From Microbacterium lacus (GTDB lineage: Bacteria > Actinomycetota > Actinomycetes > Actinomycetales > Microbacteriaceae), in NCBI RefSeq assembly GCF_002812805.1, contig NZ_NMUM01000030.1, forward strand, positions 124,001 through 188,000: a stretch of DNA of 64,000 bases, in the 5' to 3' direction. The position numbers and the translations under genes are program-made. The notes beneath the pieces were generated by a model. The model was not told the origin of the DNA and searched no databases. It worked only from the letters and a program-made list of their open reading frames with translations. Shown piece after piece: positions 30,848 through 39,238 of the stretch (within the stretch, counting starts at the first letter, position 1; the number at the start of each line of letters is the position of its first letter).

Positions 30848-31294
30848 ATGATCGCTCGGCGAGGAAAGTCCGCGCGCGGCGGCGATCCCGGGCCCCGCCC
30901 GGATCGCCATGGACGGCACGGCCGGCAGGGCCGGAGCCCCGTCGTCCGCCCCCCGATCGGACCACTCGACACCCGGTTCGAGCGCTTCGACATCGCGGTC
31001 GGGGCGGCATCCGATTTTCTCCGCTCCGCGTGGCCCGAACTGCGCGACGTCGAATTCCACATCGGTCATATGCCCGCCGAGCCGCACGAAGACGGGATCC
31101 CGCGCTGGAGCATCGATCGCGAAGCGCGGCGGATCGTGCTCTTCCGCATCCCCATCGAACGTCTGGTCCGAACCCATCGGGACGACGAACTCCACCGGCG
31201 CATGATGATCGAGGGCAACGTCTTCCGAGCCGCCGCCGAGTACCTCGATCGCGATCCGTGGGACCTGGGTCCCGAACGCTTCCGCTACTTCTGA
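30848..31294 (+). CDS. Zincin-like metallopeptidase-family protein lacking HExxH
   Basis: A 148-aa protein. After a basic, disordered first 35 residues it has RFERFDIAVGAASDFLRSAWPELRDVEFHIG and ARRIVLFRIPIERLVRTH, which match the actinobacterial Rv3259-type branch of the minimal zincin family. Where active members carry HExxH, this protein reads MMIEGNVFRAAAEYLD. The zinc-binding residues are therefore missing and peptidase activity is unlikely. It is divergent from DUF3499, its constant neighbour, and converges on the DUF5719 gene. Confidence 0.75.
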   Translation: MIARRGKSARGGDPGPRPDRHGRHGRQGRSPVVRPPIGPLDTRFERFDIAVGAASDFLRSAWPELRDVEFHIGHMPAEPHEDGIPRWSIDREARRIVLFRIPIERLVRTHRDDELHRRMMIEGNVFRAAAEYLDRDPWDLGPERFRYF

Positions 31295-31362
31295 CGCGCC
31301 GGCTCATGCGTCGCATCGTCCGGCGCCCACTCTCACGGGACCGAGCCTCACAGGACCCACTC

Positions 31363-32766
31363 TCACGGAACGACGACGACCGCTGCCGACGCTTGCGCGG
31401 ACGCGGCCACGGGGTAACCGGCCAGAGCAGTTGCTCCGGCGTAGCCGACGGACGCGAAGACGGTTCCGGATGCTTCGATACGCCACACGCCGGGAGTGAC
31501 ATTCACCGTCTGCGAAACACCCGCCGGAATCGTTAGCTCGACAGGTGCGCCGCCGCTCAGGGGGGTGAGCGTGACCTGTACCGACTCGGCGTCGGCCGCA
31601 ACACGGAGCGCCGGCGATGTGTCGCCGGGTGCCTGCGCAACCGCGACGTGCGAGGGTTCGTCCAGTGCCGGGGACGCGGCGATCCAGGCATTGTCCCGCA
31701 CGCCATCCGCGGCGGTCGCACTCCACCCCGCCGCGACGACGGGAGAAGAAGCCTCGACCTCGACCGTGTAGGTGCCGGCGGTGAGACCGGGAAGATCGAG
31801 CTCGAGCGGCACCCCCGCGGTCAGGGGAACATCGACCGGTGTGCTGGCGGGCTGCGCGGCGCCCACGGCGTACACACGGATCGTCGCGGTGACGTCCTGG
31901 GTCGGTGCGAGCACACGTACCGAAGCGGTGGCGACGTTGCTCGCGGCTCCCTCGCCGGGTGCCGGCGTGACCAGACCGACGATGACCTGGCGTTCGGCGG
32001 GTGCGGAGGTCGGCCCGGTGACATCCAGCCCGACGGGCTGGAGTGTCTGCGTCCGGCTCGACTGAAGGCTCGCGACGACCGCCGCCCCCTGCGCCTGCAC
32101 GCGCACAACGGGCGCGAGTTCTCCGAGTGCCAGACCCGCGAGGGGCACCACGGCCTGAGATCCCGCCGCGATCACGATGTCTCGTCCACCCGGAGGGGTG
32201 AGCGCCCCACCCGACGCGTAGACGGTGAGCTGCACCGTCGCAGGCACGTCTCCGGGATTGGCGAGGACAACGAGGTCCGCGGATCCCGTCGTCGTCGCGC
32301 CGCCGACCAGCCAAGACTCGAACTGGGGGGCGGTGCACGCGGCGGCCGCGAACCCGAGCAGGTCCTCGTCCGCGACGGACGCGGATTGGGCCGCCGCCAC
32401 GGTCGCCGGCACGTCACCGGTGGGATCGAGTCGCAAAACGCGCGGACCCTCGCCCACGGGGGCGGCCAACACGTCCTCCTGCGGGGTCCCGTCCGGCGAT
32501 CCGGACACCACGGCCGCATCACCGGCGATGGTGACATCGCCCGCGGCTCCGACCGTCCGACCCGTCGCGAGCAGCGGACCCGGGCACACGGCCACGGTCT
32601 GCGACGGCGTGGGTGTGTCGACGATGCGAAGAGCTTCCCGCGCGAGGCCCGGCAGATTCGCTCCGACCGCCGCAATCACGATGGCGACGATCACGACCGC
32701 GACCAACGCCCCGATGAGCACCCGCGTCCCCGTCGTCAAAGCGCGCAGCCAGCCCGTCGCCCTCAT
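31363..32766 (-). CDS. DUF5719 family membrane-anchored protein
   Basis: A 467-aa protein with one N-terminal membrane anchor (residues 14-38, TRVLIGALVAVVIVAIVIAAVGA). A large extracytoplasmic beta-rich region follows, dominated by Ala, Val, Thr and Pro (CPGPLLATG near residue 57), with several Ig-like-looking repeats (LTPPGGRDIVIAAGSQAVVPL). In actinobacteria this family sits beside the large glycosyltransferase encoded upstream, so a role in the same envelope glycan is likely. Its start overlaps that gene's stop by 4 nt. Confidence 0.8.
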   Translation of the reverse strand: MRATGWLRALTTGTRVLIGALVAVVIVAIVIAAVGANLPGLAREALRIVDTPTPSQTVAVCPGPLLATGRTVGAAGDVTIAGDAAVVSGSPDGTPQEDVLAAPVGEGPRVLRLDPTGDVPATVAAAQSASVADEDLLGFAAAACTAPQFESWLVGGATTTGSADLVVLANPGDVPATVQLTVYASGGALTPPGGRDIVIAAGSQAVVPLAGLALGELAPVVRVQAQGAAVVASLQSSRTQTLQPVGLDVTGPTSAPAERQVIVGLVTPAPGEGAASNVATASVRVLAPTQDVTATIRVYAVGAAQPASTPVDVPLTAGVPLELDLPGLTAGTYTVEVEASSPVVAAGWSATAADGVRDNAWIAASPALDEPSHVAVAQAPGDTSPALRVAADAESVQVTLTPLSGGAPVELTIPAGVSQTVNVTPGVWRIEASGTVFASVGYAGATALAGYPVAASAQASAAVVVVP

Positions 32767-35700
32767 GCTCGGTCCTCCTCGTTCGAGGGACGCGCCGCAT
32801 CGTCGGTCGGCGATTCATCCTGAACGGGCAGATCGTTCGGTCGCCCGTCCTCTGACTCGAGATGGTCGGCTTCGGCGCGTTGGGTCGTGGCGGGCTCGGC
32901 CTGCTCAGGCGCGGCGGGCTCGCGCGCGGCGGGGTCGGGCACGGCCTGCCCTGGCACGGCCTGCTCCGGCGCTGCCTGCGCGTGTGAGGTCTGCACGGGC
33001 GCGGGTTGCACCGCATCCCGCGTGGTCTTCGGGCGCGCGCGCGGCTGACGCCCCGGGCGCACGACCGGCATTCCCACCAGACGCGAACGGGACCGGGCAG
33101 CGCGGCGCGACGCCGCGGTCGGGAAGGCGAGCAGCAGGGCGATGAGGACGATGATCGCCTGGCCGCCGGCGATGGTCCGCTGGATGGCGATGTCTGCCCG
33201 ACTGAGCGGCGCTCGCGGCGCGATGTCGATGTCGTCCGTGACCCGCCAGAGCTTCCCCCGCACGGTGTCGCCGACGGCTTCCAGTCCGGCGCGAGCATCC
33301 AGGGAAGCGATGGCCTGAAGCGAGAGGGCATCGGATGCCTCGGTCCCCGCACCATCCCCCAGCAGAACGAAGCCGATGCCCTCGGCGGCGAGTTCGCCGG
33401 CCGCATCGACGACACTCGGCGACACCAGTTCGGCGGACAACGCGGCGAGGGCTTCCGCCGACGCCGTGGGCTCTGTCGCGGTGCTGAGCTGGGTCGTCTG
33501 ACCGCCGAGGGTCTCGCTCGCACCCCAGACGACGCGTGCCGAAACGGCTCCATCGGCGAGGGGTGTGAGGACCAGGGTGCCGAGATCTGGGTCGTCCCGG
33601 CCGACCGCTGCCACGAACGCGGGCAAAGTGGACGAGCGACCGTTCTGCAGCGCGCCGCGATCCTGGATCGTCGCAGACAGTGCGGGCAGCGACAGCACGA
33701 CAACGCCGGCGACGGCGACCACAACCGCCCAGGGCCGGAGGGCTCCGATCGGTCGCGCAAGCGGGGTGTCCGCCGTGACGACCGCCGCACCCGCGACTCC
33801 GAGCCAGGCGAGGCTCAAGGCACTTCCGGGCCAGAGCGCCACGGGCGTACCCGCTGCGAACTGCACCACGAAACCCGCGGCGAAGAAGGCGGATGCGAGT
33901 CCCAGCACAGCGACAGCGACGAGCGTTGCTCCGACCGGCCAACGCGGAGTGCTGAGCGACACCAGCGCGAGCACGGCCAGCGGCACCAGCGGAAGCGCGA
34001 GCCACCACGCGGCAGCAACATCGCCGGCGCCGGCCGTGCTCAGCCACGTCGTCCAGCCGGCGAGGTCCGGTGTCGGGAATCCGCTGGCGAGCAAGGCACG
34101 ACCTGCGACATCCGCCGCGGCCTGAGGCGCCGCCCACACCAACCCCGGGTCGGCCAAGAGCCCCCATGGGTCACCGCCGCGAATACCCCGGAACCAGATC
34201 AGCGGAGCGAACAGTGCGAGCGCCGGTACCGGCAGCCAGACGACGCGCGCCGCGCCCCGTCCCGCTGTCACCAGCGCGGCGAGCCAGAGAACGGCCAGCG
34301 CGGGGGCGAGCGAGGGCGCACAGGCAACGACGGCGGCCAGCAGCAACGACGCAACGCCAGCGGAGCCCCATGATCGACGCGCCATCGCACCCGCATAAAA
34401 AAGCCAGGGAAGGAGCAGATGCACCAGTACCGCGGCGGGACGCCCCTGCATCAGGGACGTCAAGAACGTCGGCGCCAGGGCCCAGAGGATAGCGGCGGCG
34501 ATGCGTAGCCCGGAGCGCCCGGTCAATCGCGTCGCGGCGAACCATCCGCCGAGCGCCGCCAGCGGCAGGGCCAGGATCCAGAGAACAACAAGGGCCGTAG
34601 ACGGGTTCCACGGGGTGATGCTGCCCAAAATCGCTACCACTGCCGCGAAGGGGTCTGCCGGTCCGACAACGTTCAGGCCCAGTTCCCGCCGGCCGTACAC
34701 GGCATCGCTCCAGAGACCCTGAAGGGTCGACGAGAGCGGAAGCAGGCCCCCGCCCTCGACGCTGCTCCAGGCGAGCAGCGGGAAGAAGGCGATCGCACCG
34801 ACCACCAGGGCTGCGAGCACCGTCCAGGCGCCACCACCCGTGAAGAATCTGAGTTCGGTGCGGACATCGGCTTCGGTGGCCATGTCATCCGGATCATCGA
34901 ACCGCCGCGACAATTCTGATCGCGTCACGCGCAGCGGAGCCAGTTGCGACCAGGGCACGCGGATGCCGGTGGCCCGTGCCGCCGCTCGAATCCGTCCCCG
35001 CGCCCGCGCCACGGCACCCACCCGCGCCCAGGCCAGCGCGCTCGCCCGCCACTCGCCGAGAACGGAGCCGGGCGACTTGCGAATCAGGTGCAGGATAGTC
35101 CGCGCCGCCGCGAGCGGCAGGATGCTCAGCCAGATCAGCGGAACGAGTCCGGGCAACGCGTAGACGAGTCGGCGATGCAGCTGGGCCGTCCGCGCCATGA
35201 ACTCTCGCTGACGGGTGCGGCGGCCGTCGCGCGGAGCGGGCAAGCCCGCAACGCCGTCACCCGCGACCGCAACGCGCGCCGCTGGAACCAGAGCGACCCG
35301 ACCGCCGATGAAGCGACTCCGGATGCCGAGATCGAGACCTTCGTCAGCCCCCTCGAGACCGGAGTCGATGCCACCGAGCAAGTCCCAGACAGCGCGGCGC
35401 ACCAGCAGACCGCGCACGTCGGCACCGAGCGCGTCCTCGGCCCCATCGTGCTGGCCCTGATCGAGCCGACCATCGACGAGGCCCACGCTGCGCCCGTAGC
35501 GGGTCATCGAAACACCGAGCGAGACGATCGCATCCGGAGCGTCCCAGGCCACGAGCTTTGGCGCTGCTGCGGCCACCGACGGCTGGACTTCGAGCGATCC
35601 CGCCAACAGGCGCAGGGCGTCGGAGTCGGGAGCCGTATCTTGGGCAAGCAGCCAGACGGCATCCGCGTCCGCGAGCCGCACGCTCGCCATCCGGACGGCG

Positions 35701-35927
35701 CCCGCGTATCCCGTGTTGCGCGGGGCCTCGATGACCGCTTCCGCCCCGGCCGAAGTCGCCAGTTCGGTCAGGCGAGCGGGTACACGACCGCAGACGACCA
35801 AGGTCAGGGCATCCGGGCGACGAGCGCCCGCGCTCAAGGCCTCGAGGGTCCGTTCGAGGTGACGAAAAACCTGGTCGTCCGCGCCGTCGACGCGCACGAC
35901 CAGAAGAGCATGAACACGGGCTGGCAT
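32763..35927 (-). CDS. Large fusion: GT2-type glycosyltransferase plus multi-pass membrane domain
   Basis: A 1054-aa protein. Residues 1-240 are a GT-A glycosyltransferase domain (ALLVVRVDGADDQVFRHLERTLEAL, RNTGYAGAVRMA, WLLAQDTAPDSDALRLL), with a QDT in place of the usual DxD. From about residue 255 it has some 12-14 membrane helices. A charged tail carries Ala/Pro/Glu/Gln-rich short repeats (EQAVPGQAVPDPAAREPA) from about 985. It is probably involved in making a lipid-linked or surface glycan. TAGGCT stands 9 nt before the ATG and GGAG lies between. It is cotranscribed with the DUF5719 gene. Confidence 0.85.
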   Translation of the reverse strand: MPARVHALLVVRVDGADDQVFRHLERTLEALSAGARRPDALTLVVCGRVPARLTELATSAGAEAVIEAPRNTGYAGAVRMASVRLADADAVWLLAQDTAPDSDALRLLAGSLEVQPSVAAAAPKLVAWDAPDAIVSLGVSMTRYGRSVGLVDGRLDQGQHDGAEDALGADVRGLLVRRAVWDLLGGIDSGLEGADEGLDLGIRSRFIGGRVALVPAARVAVAGDGVAGLPAPRDGRRTRQREFMARTAQLHRRLVYALPGLVPLIWLSILPLAAARTILHLIRKSPGSVLGEWRASALAWARVGAVARARGRIRAAARATGIRVPWSQLAPLRVTRSELSRRFDDPDDMATEADVRTELRFFTGGGAWTVLAALVVGAIAFFPLLAWSSVEGGGLLPLSSTLQGLWSDAVYGRRELGLNVVGPADPFAAVVAILGSITPWNPSTALVVLWILALPLAALGGWFAATRLTGRSGLRIAAAILWALAPTFLTSLMQGRPAAVLVHLLLPWLFYAGAMARRSWGSAGVASLLLAAVVACAPSLAPALAVLWLAALVTAGRGAARVVWLPVPALALFAPLIWFRGIRGGDPWGLLADPGLVWAAPQAAADVAGRALLASGFPTPDLAGWTTWLSTAGAGDVAAAWWLALPLVPLAVLALVSLSTPRWPVGATLVAVAVLGLASAFFAAGFVVQFAAGTPVALWPGSALSLAWLGVAGAAVVTADTPLARPIGALRPWAVVVAVAGVVVLSLPALSATIQDRGALQNGRSSTLPAFVAAVGRDDPDLGTLVLTPLADGAVSARVVWGASETLGGQTTQLSTATEPTASAEALAALSAELVSPSVVDAAGELAAEGIGFVLLGDGAGTEASDALSLQAIASLDARAGLEAVGDTVRGKLWRVTDDIDIAPRAPLSRADIAIQRTIAGGQAIIVLIALLLAFPTAASRRAARSRSRLVGMPVVRPGRQPRARPKTTRDAVQPAPVQTSHAQAAPEQAVPGQAVPDPAAREPAAPEQAEPATTQRAEADHLESEDGRPNDLPVQDESPTDDAARPSNEEDRA

Positions 35928-35984
35928 GACTCCGTCAGCCTAGGCGCGCTCTACCGCACCCACCGGGTGAACGCGCCGCGCGCG

Positions 35985-36305
35985 TCAGACCGCCCGGCGC
36001 TTCAGCTTGCGGCGCTCGCGCTCCGAGAGGCCTCCCCAGATACCGAAGCGCTCGTCGTTCGCGAGTGCGTAGTCGAGGCACTGCCCCCGCACCTCGCATG
36101 TCGTGCAGACACGCTTGGCGTCACGCGTGGACCCGCCCTTCTCCGGGAAGAAGGCCTCCGGATCCGTCTGCGAGCACAGCGCATCGGTTTGCCACGACAA
36201 GGGATCTTCGTCCTCGACAGGCCGTCGAACTCCCGGAACCCCCAAATTAACCGGGTCGACGAACCAGTTGTCGGGAACGCCGGAACGATATTCCGTACCC
36301 GCCAT
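35985..36305 (-). CDS. whiB2: WhiB-family iron-sulfur transcription regulator (WhiB2/WhmD type)
   Basis: A 106-aa [4Fe-4S] regulator controlling septation and cell division in mycobacteria and sporulation in streptomycetes. The cluster ligands are Cys44, Cys67, Cys70 and Cys76 (CxxC in VCTTCEVRGQC). The G[I/V]WGG turn is GIWGGLSERERRKLKRR, with the basic C-terminal DNA-binding tail. The location next to manA and the GT2 fusion is the conserved whiB2 site. I chose the ATG at 36305, with GGGAG upstream, over one four codons earlier. Confidence 0.92.
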   Translation of the reverse strand: MAGTEYRSGVPDNWFVDPVNLGVPGVRRPVEDEDPLSWQTDALCSQTDPEAFFPEKGGSTRDAKRVCTTCEVRGQCLDYALANDERFGIWGGLSERERRKLKRRAV

Positions 36306-36320
36306 TTCGTCTCCCACCTC

Positions 36321-36355
36321 TTAGTCCCCCCACACACGCAATTGCGTAGGACTAA
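36321..36355. promoter_or_regulatory. Nested inverted repeats upstream of whiB2
   Basis: TTAGTCC (36321-36327) pairs with GGACTAA (36349-36355), and ACGCAATTGCGT (36336-36347) inside it is a perfect 12-bp palindrome. The structure ends 16 nt before the whiB2 start, in its leader or promoter; it is AT-rich compared with the surroundings. Nothing else is recognisable in the 159-nt gap to manA. Confidence 0.55.
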
Positions 36356-36464
36356 TTACACCGTTGTCATTCGCTCCAGGTCAAGCGCGGCATCGTAAAC
36401 CCTCAATCCGGAGATGAAGCTTCACGACGCGCCGGTCCCCCCTCAGGTTGTCCCAAAGAACTGC

Positions 36465-37637
36465 TCAGCGGCCGGGCTGCGCGAAAAAGACGTCGCCCGT
36501 CCCTCCGACCCGCACCGAACCTTCGTCGGGGGTAATGAGACATGCGACGCCCGGTGTCAGCGCGAGCGAACCTCCGACGCCGTGAAGACGGGGTCGCCCG
36601 CGTGTTGCGACGGCGATCGCCGGACCGACGAGCTGAAGGACTGTTTCTGGATCTGTGGCGGCTTCTCTCGTCACGCGTGTGAGCGAGAAGTCCGGCACGG
36701 GCGGCGCGAAAATCTCGACGCCGGGCGTCGCCGCTTCCGGCGCGAGTAGTTCGACACGGCCGGGACGGGTGTCGAGCACGCTCAACAGCTCCGGAACATC
36801 GACGTGTTTGGGCGTCAGCCCGCCACGCAGCACGTTGTCGCTTGCGGCCATGATCTCGACGCCGAGGCCGCGAAGGTAGGCGTGCGGCACCCCTGCCGGA
36901 ACGAAGAGAGCTTCGCCTTCGACCAGCACGATGCGGTTCATCAGCAGCGCGACGACAACACCCGGATCACCGGGATAAGCCCCTTCTATCCGTTCGAGCG
37001 CCGCCAGATCGTCTGCGAACCGCGAGTCTCCCCGCGACTGCGCCGCGGCGATCAGCGCGGCCGCTCCCCCGACCTTGCCCGCCAACAACGCGCCGACGAA
37101 CGACGCGATCGCGGAGCTCGGGTCGCCGCTGAGGAGACCAGCGCGCAACCGCGCGAGATCCGGATCATCGACGCCCAAGGTATCCAGGAGCTCGACGAGC
37201 TCGTCCGCGGGCCGAAACCCGGCGAGCGCTTCGAAGTCCCCGTCGATCGCGACGATGACCTCGGGCTTGTGGTTGGCGTCCCGATAATTGCGGTGCGGGG
37301 CATCCTGCGGCACACCCGACGCCTGCTCTCGGTCGTAGCCGACGCGCGCCTGGTCCAGCGTGGGGTGCGCCTGAATCGACAGGGGCGCGGCCGCCGCCAG
37401 CAGCTTGAGGAGAAATGGAAGCGGACCGGTGATGCCCCGCTCCTCGCCCTCGTCCGCGATCCATACGTCGAGCGTCCTCCCGGTGCCGTCTTCGACGATC
37501 GCGGGAGCGCCCGGGTGATCGCCGAACCACACCTCGGCCTCCGGCCTCGTGGACGCCGGACGCCCCTGAAGGCGCGCTATCGCGTCGCGAGAGCCCCAGT
37601 CATAGTTGCGTGGGACATTCGAGAGCGGTACGAGCAT
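36465..37637 (-). CDS. manA: Mannose-6-phosphate isomerase, class I
   Basis: A zinc enzyme of 390 aa interconverting fructose-6-phosphate and mannose-6-phosphate, the entry to GDP-mannose. Metal ligands lie in LSIQAHPTLDQAR (Gln, His), NHKPEVIVAID (Glu) and VPAGVPHAYLRGLGVEIMAASDNVLRGGLTPKHVDV (His), the last containing the family signature. The ATG at 37637 is 6 nt from TAGGCT, a leaderless arrangement. The neighbouring whiB2 and glycosyltransferase genes make up the conserved actinobacterial set. Confidence 0.95.
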   Translation of the reverse strand: MLVPLSNVPRNYDWGSRDAIARLQGRPASTRPEAEVWFGDHPGAPAIVEDGTGRTLDVWIADEGEERGITGPLPFLLKLLAAAAPLSIQAHPTLDQARVGYDREQASGVPQDAPHRNYRDANHKPEVIVAIDGDFEALAGFRPADELVELLDTLGVDDPDLARLRAGLLSGDPSSAIASFVGALLAGKVGGAAALIAAAQSRGDSRFADDLAALERIEGAYPGDPGVVVALLMNRIVLVEGEALFVPAGVPHAYLRGLGVEIMAASDNVLRGGLTPKHVDVPELLSVLDTRPGRVELLAPEAATPGVEIFAPPVPDFSLTRVTREAATDPETVLQLVGPAIAVATRGRPRLHGVGGSLALTPGVACLITPDEGSVRVGGTGDVFFAQPGR

Positions 37638-37643
37638 GCGAAC

Positions 37644-37649
37644 AGCCTA
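37644..37649 (-). promoter_or_regulatory. Putative leaderless -10 box for manA
   Basis: TAGGCT on the minus strand, 6 nt before the ATG at 37637. The same hexamer serves the lipoprotein gene at 48145. The divergent ligase gene has TAGCCT at 37820-37825, 9 nt before its ATG. Confidence 0.5.
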
Positions 37650-37834
37650 AATCGCGTGTGCCTCCGTCACCGCTCGGCCCCACGAGAGGACTTCAGCGCG
37701 AGAAGAGGATGCCCCGAGCCCAGGAGTCCTCCCCCCGCGCCGAACTCCTCCCGCCGCGCGCACGCCCCAGACCGCCCGCACCTCCCACGCGGCACCCGGG
37801 AAGGGCCACCCGATGCGGGTAGCCTGATTGCACC

Positions 37835-39238
37835 ATGGCCGTCCACACGCGACACCCCGTTGGCGCCCCTCCCTCGGCGCCCATCCGCGAATCCACGGGG
37901 CACCTGCTGTTGCGCGGCTACACGATCTTCGTCCTGTTCGTCGCGCTCGCGACGACGTTCTGGTTCAACCTGCTCGGCGCCGTCGGACTCGTGATCCTCG
38001 TCTGCACCACGACGCTCGTGAGCGGGATCCTCTGGGCCGTGCTCCGCCCCGTGATCGCGTGGCGGCAGCTGCCGTGGCTGCCACTCGCGTACGTCGCGTG
38101 GGCCGGGGCGTCGGTGATCTGGTCGACGTGGCGCGATGCGACCGTCCTCACCTGGGTGCTGCTCGCCGCAACCACCGTCCAGGGCCTCTTCATCGCAAGC
38201 GTGCTGACCTGGCGCGAGCTCGTGCGTGCGATCGCCTCCGCCCTGAAGTGGGTGATGGCCCTGTCGATCCTGTTCGAGCTGTGGGTCTCGCTCATCGTGC
38301 AGCATCCGATCCTGCCGAACTTCCTGCTCTGGGACGGCGACATGGTCACCGAACTGGACTGGTCGCGCAACAACTTGTTCGACGGCGGGCGCATCCAGGG
38401 CATCGTCGGCAACGCGCACCTGCTAGCGATCGCGGCCCTGCTGGCGATCATCGTCTTCGCGATTCGCATCGCCTCGGGCGCGCCACGCAAGGCCCTCTTG
38501 TACGGATGGATCGCGCTTTCGGCGTTTCTCCTGTGGCGCTCGAGCTCGGCAAGCGTGTGGCTCGCGGTCGTCGCCGTCGCGCTGGTTCTGGTGACGGCGC
38601 TCCTCATGCGAACGACCCGTAGACCGGGCGAGCGCACCAAGTTCTACGTCGCGTATGCCGCCGTCGGACTGGGTGGCGTTCTCGCGGCCTGGTTCGGGCG
38701 AGACGCGATCCTCGAGCTGCTCGGTCGGGGCGGCGACCTCACGGGCCGCACGGGCATCTGGGAGGCCGTGTGGGCCCGAGTCGTCGAGCATCCGGTGCTG
38801 GGTTGGGGCTTCTCCACGCCGTGGCTGCCCTGGGTGCCTGAGATCGACGGTTGGATCGTCGTGAACGATCTGACCGTTTTCCACGCGCACAACATGTGGC
38901 TCGATGCCCTCTTCCAGGTCGGTGCCATCGGCCTGGCTCTGCTCGCGCTGACCTACGTGGCCCTCATCTGGCGGGCGTGGTTCTTCGCGATCGACCGTCC
39001 ACGCTGGGATCTGACGGCAGACCGGCCTTACCAGGCGCTCACGCTGCTGCCGACGCTCGTCATGACCGTGCTGCTCGTGCAGGGCCTCGCAGAATCACGT
39101 CCGCTCTCCGAGTGGGGCTGGCTGTTCGTCGTCATGCTGTCGCACAAGATCGGGCAATCGCCGCTTGTCGGCGAGGGCCCGGCCGAGCGTCGACTCGCGA
39201 TGGAGCGCGGCGAGCAGGTCGAGCGGACGACGCGGTGA
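37835..39238 (+). CDS. O-antigen ligase / polymerase-like membrane protein (first of two)
   Basis: A 467-aa integral membrane protein with about 10-12 helices and a large extracytoplasmic loop, the Wzy_C/O-antigen-ligase architecture. The late segment RTGIWEAVWARVVEHPVLGWGFSTPW followed by VFHAHNMWLDALFQVGAIGLALL carries the G.G and HAHN signature of the family, whose His acts in glycan transfer from lipid carrier. It probably polymerises or attaches a wall polysaccharide at the outer face. It overlaps the next gene of the same type by 4 nt (GTGA). Confidence 0.88.
   Translation: MAVHTRHPVGAPPSAPIRESTGHLLLRGYTIFVLFVALATTFWFNLLGAVGLVILVCTTTLVSGILWAVLRPVIAWRQLPWLPLAYVAWAGASVIWSTWRDATVLTWVLLAATTVQGLFIASVLTWRELVRAIASALKWVMALSILFELWVSLIVQHPILPNFLLWDGDMVTELDWSRNNLFDGGRIQGIVGNAHLLAIAALLAIIVFAIRIASGAPRKALLYGWIALSAFLLWRSSSASVWLAVVAVALVLVTALLMRTTRRPGERTKFYVAYAAVGLGGVLAAWFGRDAILELLGRGGDLTGRTGIWEAVWARVVEHPVLGWGFSTPWLPWVPEIDGWIVVNDLTVFHAHNMWLDALFQVGAIGLALLALTYVALIWRAWFFAIDRPRWDLTADRPYQALTLLPTLVMTVLLVQGLAESRPLSEWGWLFVVMLSHKIGQSPLVGEGPAERRLAMERGEQVERTTR

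Noticed and set aside
30707..31195. N-terminal extension of the DUF3499 frame to 31195
   Set aside because: The extension is antisense to the zincin-like gene; the 68-aa form has the family start and a promoter box.
33006..34373. 455-codon frame opposite the large glycosyltransferase
   Set aside because: Low-complexity Arg/Gly/Asp sequence, antisense to a conserved gene.
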